The notes beneath the pieces are model-generated. The model was not told the origin of the DNA. It saw only the letters and a list, made by a program, of their open reading frames with translations, and did not search any database. This document shows, piece by piece, positions 24,241 through 36,321 of a stretch of 64,000 nucleotides of DNA. Origin of the DNA: Cepaea nemoralis (lineage: Eukaryota > Mollusca > Gastropoda > Stylommatophora > Helicidae); the NCBI GenBank assembly GCA_014155875.1, contig JACEFZ010003474.1, positions 725,501 through 789,500 of the forward strand. The letters are read 5' to 3'. A program made the translations under genes and the position numbers. Position 1 is the first letter of the stretch. Each line of letters starts with the position of its first letter.

Positions 24241-25017
24241 ATGTCCACTGTCACGAAACGCAATCGATTCAGCCATGTGGTATAGGGTAGACAACCCTAA
24301 TATTACCTATATTGCCCTTTGTTTGGTTAATCTAGATGGTTCGCGAACCTTGACACTGTAGGCTCAGCTCAGGTAGACTGACTGTGCATGTGTCCCGCGC
24401 ATGGGCTGTCATAGCGCATGCGAACAAAGCCGGCAGTTAAGCTGAGTTGGTCTAAGAGGCGAGACTCCTAGTGTCCGTCATACATTCCATGACAGAATGA
24501 CAGATGTGTAGCATAGCGAAGGTATGTTGATTTATTTAGGTTATTTAACGTTATGTCGGTAGTTGGCGACCGCGGTAGTTTAAGCGCCCGTGTAACAGTT
24601 GTTGTGCGGGAAAGTAGGTCAAGTGTGAACAGGTAACATTGTGTAGGCCTGAAGTCAACCTTTTGGGGCCGCGTCTTTACAGGAAGGGTGTAGCGCAAGA
24701 CAGATTGGCTGGCTCTGCAGAACTTGGTGGAGTATTGATACATGATAAGGCAGACGTGGTTGCGGTCTTGTGGGAGCACGTGTACACCTCGGAGGAGCAA
24801 ATGGATTACCATGGTCTGGCAAGAATGAGACAGTGAGGAGTGACGAGGGGATCTGGCCGATGCTCAATGCTCAGAGGAAAGGCGAGATGGACATATAATC
24901 AGATTGCTACTGGTACTATTGGTGTTGGAACTCTTCGCTGGCTGCTGAGGATGGGGACGGAGCGCTTATGGGAATGCCCCGAATGCTGTGATGTCGATTC
25001 CTAAATCAATCTATCAA
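24241..25017. other. Linker between the two duplicated blocks
   Basis: A stretch of 777 bp found once. The first 440 bp or so are richer in CpG than the surroundings and unidentified. From about 24686 it is a 5'-truncated I-type LINE end on the plus strand (peptide LGGVLIHDKADVVAVLWEHV, matching the end of the minus-strand LINE at 50963-52301), followed by its 3' untranslated region. Confidence 0.6.
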
Positions 25018-25235
25018 TCTTTCTCCATAGCAGTTTTATCTGTATGCATTATCTTTGTTTTTGCTATGTTAGATATAAGTTGTGATTTTCACTACTCAAT
25101 TGGGTTGAGGTTATTAGGTTTTCTACACCATTCTGTGTTGTTGATAGCAATAATGTATCATCAGCATATAGAATCTCTGGTATGCCATGACCACCGATAT
25201 TTAGGGTATCATATCCTGTTTCCCAGAGAAAAGAC
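25018..25235 (-). mobile_element. RTE-like LINE fragment at start of copy 2
   Basis: Matches 936-1150. It is cut off at the duplication edge. Confidence 0.55.
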
Positions 25236-25267
25236 TATGAATGATAAATGAAACAAAAAGCAACTAC

Positions 25268-25406
25268 CTTTTCCTGGCATCTTCGGTGGGATGTCTCAAT
25301 TCATATTCAATGTCAAAACGTCCAGTTCGTCTGAATGCTTCATCCAGTGAATCTGGTCTACTAGTAGCACATATCATCAATACGGGCAAACTTTTCGACT
25401 TCAGAT
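25268..25406 (-). CDS. NVL: NVL exon G', copy 2: sensor and arginine-finger region
   Basis: A 139-bp exon (acceptor AAAATAG, donor GTAGTT; phase 1 to 2). It encodes LPVLMICATSRPDSLDEAFR and RTGRFDIEYELRHPTEDARK. This is the family's ATNRPDSLDPALRRAGRFD region with sensor 1 and arginine fingers. Its phase-2 end would join in frame to the acidic exon of copy 1 at 23917. Confidence 0.88.
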
Positions 25407-26188
25407 CTATTTTTAGAATAATAATGGTTATAATTACACATAATATATCATAACAGACTCCAAACTACTATGCAACTAATCATATGTTACAAAACAATAC
25501 ATTAAACTAGGTATTCTATACCCAGTAAATCACCATACATTCACTGATTTCTACGTTTACCGTCATCTTATTCTTATGCATTTAATCTCCCAATGAAATA
25601 ACCAGCTCATTCCAATTCCTCTGTATGCTTGTTCATGATTGGTTGGATTTTGCAGTTTTCTACAGGGTGAGGTAGCCAGTCTCACATCAACCCTCCTCAG
25701 CTGCCTCTTATGACATGCATGGTAAATACAGTATTACTATTCTTTGCTTTCTTTATGGGCTCCAGCAACATAAGTGTGATATTTACCTCATATATATACT
25801 CTTAAAGGGGTGGAGTTGTTAGATCTGCCTATGACTCATGCAGACCTGGTTTGATTCACAGTATGGACTTTGTAGATATAAACTAAGAAAATTTGATCTT
25901 GGGGTAGTGGATCAGACATCCAGCTTTATCAGACAAGGGCAAAAAGTTAGCAAAATTAGAAAACCCACCCACAAATGAATATTTATAGCATGTGTGATGA
26001 TCATATACAAACATTTGGATACTCACTGATGCTATGGAGTTCATGCAGTGTGGTGGAGATTCTCCTCGAGTTTTCTATAGTAGGACACTGCAGCACTTAT
26101 AGCAACATCATTGGTTAATGAAAGTGATCCTTCACTAAGCTCAATATCTTATACATTTGATTTATGACAATTGTGAAGAACCACTTAC

Positions 26189-26306
26189 CATCCATACTAT
26201 TGGAAAGCTGCGCGACAACTATGCTTTCCATGCCTTTGTTTGCCATTTCTCTCTTGGTGGCTATAGTATGAACATCGTCTATCAATAGGACACAAGGTGC
26301 AAGTTC
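26189..26306 (-). CDS. NVL: NVL exon F', copy 2: Walker B
   Basis: A 118-bp exon (acceptor CCTACAG, donor GTAAGT; phase 0 to 1). It encodes ELAPCVLLIDDVHTIATKRE and then MANKGMESIVVAQLSNSMDD across the junction. The Walker B motif reads VLLIDD, so the catalytic Glu is replaced by Asp. The Arg conserved after MES in NVL is Ile in this copy. Confidence 0.88.
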
Positions 26307-26689
26307 CTGTAGGCATGAAGGAAGCACTGGCATTACAATCACAAAGATAGAACCTTAAAATTTACTTCAGTTAATTATCATTTAATACAGACAATTTTAT
26401 AAATAAAGATATAAATCAGGGTTGGCTGTGCACATAATAGCCGTTATTTAATAAATAACGTAATGACCAGAAATCTTAGATAAATCATCATGGCCATAAG
26501 AAAATGGTACGATGGAGTGACCAGGGATCTGACCGATACTCAGTACACCAAGGAAAGGCCAGGTGGATAAATAATCAGACTTCAACTGGCACCAGTAGTA
26601 TTGGAACTCTTCACTGGCTGTTGAAGATGGGGATAGAGTGTGTTTGGGAATGTTCTGAGTGATGTAATGTCAGTTCTTGACTCAACAAC

Positions 26690-27754
26690 CAGAAGTCAAA
26701 GCATTGTTGTCTCCCATTATCAAAGGTGATTATTCAAATTTCATCGAGTGTTGCACACTTTGGAAAATTCATACACAACTTTTACACAATGAACAACTTG
26801 AAAAGTTTAATGTCTTCACAATGAACTTATTTTATGCAACTTGGTAGCATGATAATGATGTAATCTTCTGCTTAACATTGCGATTAAATTAAATCTGTAG
26901 ACACTTTTTGAAACAATTCATTTTGTTTTCCAATTTTCAATGAATATGTTAAATAATAGTGCAATAGAATTTTAGAGGCATGATGGCTATGAACAAAATT
27001 AACTTGCCCTTTCATAAAGAAATTCTTTTCCATGGCTTGGAGGATATTAGGTGTATGGCATTAATCTCACAATTGTATTGACCAATCAGTATCCACTGGG
27101 TGATGTAGTCAATATAATGATGGCCGCCTTCACTTCTCTGACCACTTCCTGAAACCTATCATAGGCTGGGTCAATTGTTTAACGGCCTTGGTTCTTCATA
27201 CAGTGGAACAATATGAAGCTCAATAGAGTTTTCTTGAACAAGCTTACTCCACTTACAAAGAAGGTTGTAATGTTCCATTATACCACTGGCTCTTCTGCCA
27301 TCCCCACCTTCGGCTTCAGATCCACCCATTTATTACTTCTGTTTAAAAAATGCAGCTGTCACCTCTGCTTAACCATGAATTATCCAAGGTGAATTACCAA
27401 GGTTTTTCACCCCTATTTTTGTTGTTCTTGGATGTCAAAATAAGTATTCTTTTGTTTAATCTGTTTTTTTTAAATTGTTCTGTTTTTCTTATTTGTTGAT
27501 AAAGATTTCGATGCGTTTTTATACAGACATCCCTTCCCCCTCGTGTTGTGTTTCACCCATTCAAAGCATGTCAGCCAAAGAGTTTTTCAAAGAAAGAAAT
27601 GTGGCCACTAATTCTACCTCATAACGCCAGTAGTATGTGCAAAAGCCTAACACTTCACATGAATACAATAGCAAATGTTAATGCTTATTACTTCACACCA
27701 TTATTGAAGTTTACGTGGAAACTTAACACTTTGGATAGTTTTAAAAAGCCTTAC
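26690..27754. other. NVL intron between exons E' and F', copy 2
   Basis: This shows the pre-insertion state for the LINE at 2840-4891. SINE-like piece near 27040-27180. No gene seen. Confidence 0.4.
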
Positions 27755-27856
27755 AGCAGCCTGGTTAAATAAGTCTTGGATATTTGCTTCAGAGTCTCCT
27801 GATATTCCTCCAACTAGTTCAGAAGCTTTAACACTAAGCAAAGGAACTTTGTACTC
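27755..27856 (-). CDS. NVL: NVL exon E', copy 2: pore-loop and ISGDSE segment
   Basis: A 102-bp, 34-codon exon (phase 0 to 0; acceptor TTTTCAG, donor GTAAGG). It encodes EYKVPLLSVKASELVGGISG, then DSEANIQDLFNQAA. This matches the AAA-1 segment between Walker A and B. By my count it differs from copy 1 at 7 of 102 bases. Confidence 0.88.
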
Positions 27857-28029
27857 CTGAAAACAAATGAACATTTAGTAAAATTTCCTATAAATACCTT
27901 CAGTAAAAGAAATAAGGTCTCAATACAGAAAACTAAAGATCTATATTAAAAATGAAGTTCTAAACATATTTATTGAAAACCAAAGTGATAAATTAATGCA
28001 TTGATAATCACCATCATCAAGTGCCCTGT

Positions 28030-28575
28030 CAGCTGAGGTAGGCGTTCATGGCTCTCCACAGATCTCAGTCTTTAGTGTTCTGGGTCAACTCTGCTGATGA
28101 TATTCCTCCATTCCGCCGTCTCAATCCATCCAGCATTATTTCCCTTGGTCTGCCTCTCTTCTCATCACATGACCGAAGAAAGCTGTCTGTCTCTTTCTTA
28201 TTGTTGTATATATTCTTCTAGCTTCGTTAGCCTGTTTCAGGCAGTCGTTAGTTACTCCGGCAGTCTAAGGAATTTGCAACATTCGTCTCAGGAACCACAT
28301 CCCTGTTGCTTCTAATTTCTTCTTAATTTGTTCATTTACATTCCAAGATTCACTACCATACAGCAAAACTGGTTCTATATAGCACTTCAGCATTCTCTTA
28401 CATTCAGTGATAATGACTTATTGCATAAGATACTCTTCATGTTCTGAAATGCGGCTTTTGCTTGCCCTATTCTGCTCTTAATCTCTGTTGTACACCTTCC
28501 ACCTGATGTTTTAAATGCCCTTTGGTATTTAAAATTATCCACTTGGTGCAGATCCGCATGGCTATTTCTATGCAT
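28030..28575 (-). mobile_element. RTE-like LINE 3' fragment, copy 2
   Basis: Counterpart of 6100-6565, reading NSHADLHQVDNFKYQRAFKT and then KSRIGQAKAAFQNMKSIL. Degenerate. Confidence 0.6.
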
Positions 28576-29263
28576 TTATAATACTTTTAATTATTATACA
28601 TCACAGTTCAATATCAAATATTCATCACTCATAAAATTATCATATTAATATTTATCCTTGTGAGGCATCTAATTGAGCTCTAATTTATCTCACATTAGAC
28701 CTGATCACTTGGCTGTCAAAAGTTATTCCAAGTTAACAAGGATAGTTGACTGGATGTTCAATGAGGTACATGTAGAACAAAAATTGCTGCAAATGTTCAC
28801 TATTATTTCAGTGTGCGGCTCTTAAGTCTGCCCGTAATAGTATCTGCACAAGGATAAGTCCATGGGTACTCCAATCTCCTCACTAACATCACACAAGGAG
28901 AATATTACAGTGTAGTGCCTTACAATTGGACTTTAGAAATAGAAGATCTAAAGAAATGTGCCAAGAAGTTTATTACATTATGATTTCACCTTGTAAATAC
29001 AGTCTATATAGAGGAAATAGGTTGCACACCAGGTAAAGGCTTATTTGAATGGTTGTCTTATGGAATTAAAAGTTCGAAATAAGTGGTGTCACTGCCTCTC
29101 ATTTCACTCATTATTTCTCCAAAATACACAAACTTCTCACACATAATTCTGTGACAGTGTAGATATAGGTGGAGATCATATGGTACATGATAGTGATGAT
29201 TAATTTATTTAGATGTAGAATAACAATATGCAATCATTCTTATTTTAAAATTGGCTAACAAAC

Positions 29264-29398
29264 CCCAGCTATAGAAGTTGCAAGCAATGATTTCCCACAT
29301 CCCATCGGACCATGCAACAAGAAGCATGTTGGCAAATCTCCGTTAGCTTTTTGCAAGAACTCAGGGTTTTCTAGAAAGTAGCAACATTCTTCAAGATC
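29264..29398 (-). CDS. NVL: NVL exon D', copy 2: Walker A
   Basis: A 135-bp, 45-codon exon (acceptor CGCAG, donor GTTTGT; phase 0 to 0). It starts DLEECCYFLENPEFL and ends with Walker A: FLLHGPMGCGKSLLATSIAG. The nucleotide-binding GxxxxGKS is intact, with Met where most NVL proteins have the second Pro. It differs from copy 1 at only two bases. Confidence 0.88.
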
Positions 29399-30257
29399 CT
29401 GCGAAAAGAAGAAAAAAAAGATAATAAGTAACAGGTTAACAGACTGAAATGACATGTAACAGATTGTAAAAGTTGACCTAGCCTCATAAAATAGGTACAG
29501 GACAATTGTTTGGAAAGGAAAGGAATTGGTCACCTCATGACAATACATCTAAAATGTGAAGTCTCACACTTGTGAAGGCTCCAGTGACAATATCTGCCAT
29601 GAGACAACCTGCAGCTTTACACTATACAGTATGTAAAGCTAGGTGTGTTACTGAAATAATACACATCTAACATGTTTGACACAAATAAGTGTTCAGTAAT
29701 CTCATGTTACAGATGGTGAGTGATGTGCATGAGAGATTATGGTGCCTCAGGCTCACAATTTACTGGGTTCAAATCCCAGCCTAGGGCTAGAAATTTGTAC
29801 AAGAACCATTGGTTTCTAATGATGATACATGCTCCCTGATCTCTTGAGTGACAAGATACCTAGGCTTGTCAAACAAACGTGGAAAATCAGAAGATCCTGT
29901 GGGGAAAAGTATAAACATTCAATATCCATTGATAGAAATCAAATAGTAAGTCATAATGCTGGGCTGGCAAAATGATGAGAGTAAACTTACCTGTAGGTAG
30001 ATAGAGCCAATAGCTTCAAATGGAATCTGTCTAGAGCAGGGGTGGGCAAACTACGGCCTGCGGGCCGCATGCAGCCCGCCGACTGATTTTATGCGGCCCG
30101 CAAGGGCATTTAGAAATAAAAAAATTTGGCTTCTTTAAGTTATTTTGTTGAATTTTACAGAATTTAATGTACCTTTATGATTGTTTTCATATTTTTGATA
30201 AAATTTCTTTCTAATTATCTATTTTTGTAAACAGTCCTTGACCTTCGTAATGCAATG

Positions 30258-31379
30258 CTTCTTCTTCTTCTTTCGTTCACCTTAAATATGTCTATAACTG
30301 CAATGTTGCCTCTTGTATGAATTTAACTGTCATTTTTAGTTCACTCAGCAGTCCATAAAGTTTATCTTCCACTGTTGTCTCTCTAGGCCAAAAGGTTTGC
30401 CTAGACATGTAATTTGGGCAGTCTTTGAGTATGTGCTCTGTTGTCTGCGGCGATAAACCACATGTGCACGTGGCTGAATCTCCGATCTTGAATTTTGTAC
30501 ACATGTAGTTGCGTAATCTATTGTGCCCTGTTCTAAGGCGCAGAATAATGACTTGTTCTGGTCTGTCAATAATGTGGTAGTCGTCTTGAGCAGGATTTGG
30601 TGGCCTTCTGACTGATTTGATCATTTTTTTCTATTGGTGGTATGTAACAGGCACATCAGGCTGTTCTTATTTTGCTCCTTCCTTAATCAATCGATAAGTT
30701 CTGTCGTTTCCAGGTACTCCACAGTGGGATGGTATCCACTGTATGGTGGCCTTATGCTGACTTCTAAGTTCAGAAAGTGGTGTCCTTAGTACTGGCAATT
30801 TCCCAGACATCATTTCATTTTCGTTGAGGTGAGTTTCTTGCAAGCAACATACGCTTATACATAGTTCTTTTTTTTTTGTTGCTGACTCCCTCTGCATTCC
30901 AGTGCATTAGTTTTAGTCTTTGTTTGGTATGGCCAGATGCTCTATTCTCAGGTCACCTGGCTCCACAATACATCTGAGAAGGACCTCCAGTAGCTGTAGT
31001 TAGATCCTTTCGAGGCATAGTGATTGCGTGGCATCCTGATTTCTGTGGTGCGCCTCCTGGCTGGTTGCCTCCGTTTCAAGCATCTTTCCTTTGCTAGAGC
31101 AGACTGTAGTCTAACTTGAGTTTAGTGTGTAGGCACGCACACACATGTCTGTCCATGCATATACATGCATACACATCTAGAGCGTTCTGGTTATTTCTCG
31201 GCGCCAGTGACTCGCCGCCGCCCCTTTTCCTGTTAGTTAAAACAGTTCCGCCACGAGAAGGCCAGAAGTTGGACTTTTGCTGCATGGGTGATGAATGCAC
31301 GAGCCATTTGGGGTATTTATGCAAGGTTGGGCGCTCACCCCAACCCTGTCCCCGGCTACATACAGCAACATTTGGAATC
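30258..31379 (-). mobile_element. I-type LINE inside hAT copy 2, internally deleted
   Basis: Flanks ATGCAATGCT at 30250-30259 and 31380-31389. The minus strand has the same fusion as hAT copy 1: CCLQETHLNE to MMSGKLPVL, then a degenerate RNase H (ATIQWIPSHCGVPGND) and a 3' domain ending in a CTT-rich (AAG)n tail. The 5' untranslated end is present, so the element spans both LINE termini with RT and most of the endonuclease deleted. Confidence 0.78.
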
Positions 31380-31735
31380 ATGCAATGCTAAAATGTGAAT
31401 TTATCGATTTTCATATTGAGAAATATTTATCGAGATGTAAAAATTTAATAAGGATGATTTTATGAAAAACAGATATTTCTCCGGTGAATAAAATGGTTTA
31501 TTTTGCAAGAAAATATTAAATTTAAAAGTTTTTTGCTGTTATAAATTATTTCCACATTTACAATGTTCAAATTAATTAATTTGTTTTAGTAGTCATGATA
31601 TATTTCTGAAATTTATTCTGAGTTTACTATGTGTTTTCCGAATATTTTATTTTCATACACAGCGAGAAGTAGGTTTTGTTTCATTTCCGTTTTAAAGTTT
31701 TGTACAATTCTAACCGTTCGAATTTTATTAAAACA

Positions 31736-33522
31736 ATGAGTGTCAATAACAAACATAAGATTGAGGATGAATGCCGTGTTTTTAATGATGAATGGACAAC
31801 TAAATACCGTTTTATAAAAGTGGGTAGCAAATCAGTTTGCTTTTTGTGTTGTGAGACAGTGTCTGTCTTCAAGAAGTACAATTTAAAAAGACATCAAACA
31901 AAACATTCCGATTTCGGATAAAATTTAACAACCGAAGAGAGGAAAAGGAAATGCATGAAGTTGGTGAAATATTTGGAGAAACAGCAAACTGTTTTCACTA
32001 ACCAGTCTTCAATTCAAGATGCTGCAACTGAAGCTAGTCTTGTGCTGTCACACAGAATTGTAAAACAGAACAAGCCATTTTCTGATGGCGAGTACATCAA
32101 GGAATGTTTGCTAGATGCAGCAAACATTATGTGTCCAGAACCAAAAAAAAAAGATTTGTCAACATTACTTTATCAAGGAGAACTATGGTCAGTCGAGTTG
32201 ACATGATAAATGACAATATGATGCATAAGTTTAAGATGCAAGTAAACAATTTTTGTGGTACTCTCTTGCATTGGATGAAAGTACTGATGTACATGATACT
32301 GCCCAATTATTGATATTTATAGTGGAATACACACTTCTTTCAAACTCACTGAAGAGTTATTGAGTGTTGAGTCATTCAAAGACACAACCACAGGCCATGA
32401 TATATTCAATGCTGATACTAACTGTATTGAAAGAAATGGGTTGGTTTGGAACAAGACGGCAAGTGTTACAACTGACGGAGCTCGTGCTTTGACTGGAAAA
32501 AATGTAGGTCTGGTAAAGTTGATAAGTGATAAGATTAAAGCAGAATATCCAGACCACACATTATTACCACTTCACTGTGTGATTCATCAAGAAAGTCTGT
32601 GTAAAATTGTTCTGAATATCAAGCATGTTATTGACCCAGTTGTCAGTGTCATCAACCTCATCAGATCTAGAGGACTTAATCACAGACAGTTCAAGGCATT
32701 ATCTGACGATTTGGAAACTGAACATTCAGATGTCCTGTACCACACCAGTGTTCGATGGATGAGTCTCTGCAAGGTGTTGAGGCGAGTGTGGAAACTCAGA
32801 GAGGAAATAGTGATGTTCCTAGAGATGAAGGGCATTAAATATGACTTTAAAATTAACATTGTCAATAAAGAGTGGAAGTTAGACTTTATGTTTGCCATTG
32901 AAATTATGGAAAAGTTAAATGAACTGAATGTCAAACTTCAGGGCAGTTGTGTGTTTGCACATGAATTGTTTGTACGTGTAAAATCATTTCAGGCAAAATT
33001 CTCACTGTTCTCCAGACAAGCAAGTAAAAAAAAGATTGTGTCACTTCCCTTTGTTGAAACAAGAAACCATTTCTGTTGAAATGACTGAAAAGTACAAAGC
33101 CCAATAAGATGCATTGATTGAAGAATTTGGATGGAGAATCCAAGATTTCAAAAACTTAGAGCCACAGTTCAATATTCTGAGAAACTGATACAGCCACAGA
33201 GGACAATCAGTTGGAGCTACTTAATTTACAAGCAGATCATGACCTGAAAGAGAAATTCAAGTCAGATGGTTTGCTGGATATCTATGGATCTTTATCACAA
33301 GAATCATTTCCCAACTTGAAAAACTTTGCAGCTAAACTTTTATCATTGTTTGAATCAACATACATTTGCGAACAAGCATTCTCTTGCTTGGAGATCAACA
33401 AATCTAAGAATAGGTCTTTATTGTCGGACTGCAACTTGTATGCTGTTATGCGAATTTCAACAAGTAAACTTGCTCGAGGTTTCAAGAATATTGTCAAAAA
33501 GTGCAAGCAGTTATATACATAA
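31736..33522 (+). pseudogene. hAT transposase with BED-type finger, copy 2
   Basis: The start MSVNNKHKIEDECRVFNDEW leads to a BED-like zinc finger (VCFLCCETVSVF...LKRHQTKH) and a stop at 31919. Further frames give GEYIKECLLDAANIMCPEP, a 239-codon core (32360-33079) with SVTTDGARALTGKN, PLHCVIHQESLC and HTSVRWMS, and the C-terminal STYICEQAFSCLEINKSKNR. At least four frameshifts or stops. Family: GTF2IRD2-related hAT; a transposon, not the host gene. Confidence 0.85.
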
Positions 33523-33774
33523 TAAACAATTATAGTGACAATGTAGTTGGTTTGTGTCTAAATTAAAGCCATTGATAGATAATAAAGAATATTTGTTGTA
33601 ATAACAAGTTGTAAAATCTTGTTAACATATTAGTAACAGTTTTTGTCCATATTGTCAAATATAATGTATAAATGTATAAGTAAAATAAAATTGCAATAAT
33701 TAGTTATTTATACTGCTTAATAACCTATAAATAATAATTACTTATTGTGATAGGTTGCTGTAAACAAAATGGAC

Positions 33775-33866
<92 letters not shown>

Positions 33867-34319
33867 TCCCGCCAATAGCTTTACATCTGTCAATGCGGCC
33901 CTACGCACAAAAAGTTTGCCCACCCCTGGTCTAGAGGAAAACATGTTACAAATGCGTGCTGAAGTCGGAGACACTGACCCCCGAGTTAGGTGCACAACTA
34001 GGTTTAATGAAAGAAAAAACAATGAAAAAGACGTTACAGCAGAGTGAATTTCAATATTCCAAACTGAATAAATTCAAAGGATGAATTTGGAATAGTAATT
34101 TAAAACAAACCTAAATATTACATTTCTGTCATGAATGAACGTGTACTCTAATGCTACTATTTAACTACGAGTTTATAGCATATGCCCATAGCAGCACACA
34201 AGACATATTTAAACTCTGTTACCACATAATTGTACAGTAAGACAACACAAACAGGGACAATTGAATAACAAATGTACCCTTGTTGCAACACTGGTGGTCA
34301 ATGAGTAGTCTAAGTTTGT

Positions 34320-34485
34320 AGTAAATTACACCAGTATAACATATAAGGTTGATAGACATGTTTATGCTAACAATAGTGTATTAAATTGGGACTCTTTGCT
34401 GACTGTTGATGGGGATGGAACACACATGGGAATGTCCCAAGCACTGTAATATCAGTTCTTGGCTTAACTCAACTCAGAGACAGGA
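34320..34485 (+). mobile_element. I-type LINE 3' untranslated fragment, copy 2
   Basis: Counterpart of 10800-10965. Confidence 0.45.
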
Positions 34486-34567
34486 CACTGCACTTTGACC
34501 TAACATAAATATCTGACGGAAAACTGTTAAGGAAACATTGCTTTCTTATATTATTGTGACTACATAC

Positions 34568-34629
34568 CTTTAAGATACTTTCATTTCCTCTAACATTAGA
34601 GAAGTTCACATTTGGGTAAACAGCCTGCT
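34568..34629 (-). CDS. NVL: NVL exon C', copy 2: entry to AAA-1
   Basis: A 62-bp exon (acceptor TTTTAG, donor GTATGT; phase 1 to 0). It encodes QAVYPNVNFSNVRGNESILK. This is the short conserved segment just before an AAA module, where the family has a Phe-x-Asp-Val-Gly-Gly pattern. Here Asp is replaced by Ser and the second Gly by Arg-Gly. Confidence 0.75.
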
Positions 34630-34816
34630 CTAAAATACAAAAACAAGAAAGAAAGAAAGGAAAATGGTAGATGTGATTAAGCACACACAAATACAATATT
34701 AAATGTGTCAAAAATTACTAGTTTATGAAGATCGGAGAAATCATACATCAAAGATGTGTTAATTAATTTTACATTGCTAGCATGCGAAACATGAAACTAC
34801 CCTTACTAATAAAAAA

Positions 34817-35312
34817 AAATGGCATGAAATCAGTATTAACATCTAGAGAGATTAATAATGCATTAAAAATGAGAATTGTCAAATGCTACGTATATTCAAT
34901 GCTACTTTATGGCGCAGAAGCCTGGACATTGAACAAGCAACTAGAAAGTCGCATACAAGCCCTGGAGATGTGGATATACAGACGAATAGGTCTTATTTCA
35001 TGGAAACAAAAACATTCAAATGCACAGGATCTAGAAAAACTGGGAATGAAGAGAGAGTTGATGAAAGAAATAAATAGGAGGCAAGTGAAATATTTCGGCC
35101 ATGTTAAACGACATGATACTCTTATAAAAACCATACTGGAAGGCAAGGCTGAGGGCAAGAGAGCAAGAGGTAGACAATGATACAAGTGGGAAGATATCAA
35201 GAGATGGACGAACATCAGCATGACAGAATGTGCAGTCAGGGCGAGAGACAGACAGTGTTGGAGATCCATTGCAGCCAACCTTCATTGTGGAGACGGCACC
35301 TGATTGAGTGAC
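34817..35312 (+). mobile_element. RTE-like LINE 3' end, copy 2 only
   Basis: A frame open until 35180 encodes VYSMLLYGAEAWTLNKQLES, ALEMWIYRRI and INRRQVKYFGHVKRHDTLIK, then after one stop WRSIAANLHCGDGT. Copy 1 is continuous here (near 11305). Flanks ACTAATAAAA and ACTAATTAAAA may be an imperfect target duplication. Confidence 0.75.
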
Positions 35313-35827
35313 TAATTAAAATAGTAACTGGCAGATGAGTAGTGTAATTCAAAGCATGAAATGTACAGATAAATGAACACATAAGCACAACTAGTTACTG
35401 TGACAAAACCTAAGTTTTAATTCTACTTAATGTGCCACTTTCTTCAGCTTATAGAAGACTATATGGTATACCTAATATAGGCACTTATAATATTCAAAAT
35501 ATGTACATCACGTATATCTTCCTGATTTTATTTTTCTACACATGTCCACGTTTAACCCACGAATCTAGGGTAGGTTATGAGAATGATCCATCAATTGTCT
35601 AGGTGGTAACAATCAGACTGATAATTCAGGGTTCAATTCTCACACCCTAACTGATTACAAGTTATAAATGTAGTATGTAAAACAGAATTGTACAGTACTT
35701 TATAACAGATAATATCATGAAATGATATAATATGGTAGTATAAGTATAACTAATTTAAGCCCCCCCCCCCCCTCCTTCACTCAATCAAAACCACGAATAA
35801 AACTGTTGTATGTACAACACAATATTT

Positions 35828-35936
35828 CTGCGTTCATCCGGAGAGTTTTTTTTCATACGTGATTGCGTTCTTGCGCAGTTAGGCTGACACATCCGACTTC
35901 TGTGAGCATTTGTTGACCGGGTTAACCTTCCCAGGG
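35828..35936 (-). mobile_element. Short SINE (family S4, 109 bp), copy 2 only
   Basis: Flanked by exact 13-bp duplications CAACACAATATTT (35815-35827 and 35937-35949). Copy 1 has the single empty site (near 11785). On the minus strand it starts CCTGGGAAGGTTAACCCGGT and ends CCGGATGAACGCAG. A longer relative with a (GAA)n tail is at 61223-61408. Confidence 0.85.
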
Positions 35937-36321
35937 CAACACAATATTTAAGTAACATACAACTGCAAACATCATAAAATGATACACTACACAATATCAC
36001 TGTGCTAATGTTTAGCATAAGAAAAGAGGATTTACGGCACAAGGATCAACTTCATTGCACCGGGTTTTATCGTATATGGCCAGGTCTCTTTCTACACAAT
36101 GGCCTGCTAAAAGTGTTGCAGGGACTCCATAGCTCCAATGATGACCACAAGGAGTCTCCAAGAAAATGCACTCATGAACAAAGCCTAGAGGCAGCCGGCT
36201 TAACCTAATAATGTAAATAACACTGCAAGAAGGGATGGACAGGCACTGACGTGTCAGGGTCTGACTTCATATTAGCCAAGACCTTTCTTCAGCTCGCCAT
36301 GGGGCATCCTCAGCAGAAACT

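Larger units (their letters stand above)
30037..33928 (+). mobile_element. hAT transposon, copy 2 (3892 bp) with LINE passenger
   Basis: Perfect 16-bp terminal inverted repeats CAGGGGTGGGCAAACT. Exact 8-bp target duplications GTCTAGAG lie at 30029-30036 and 33929-33936. The body holds the LINE passenger (30258-31379), the transposase (31736-33522, broken) and a TA microsatellite (33777-33863). Both hAT copies thus share architecture and cargo. Confidence 0.92.

Noticed and set aside
21260..33522. Host gene GTF2IRD2-like
   Set aside because: The frames are broken and lie inside elements with perfect hAT terminal inverted repeats and 8-bp target duplications, so they are transposase remnants.
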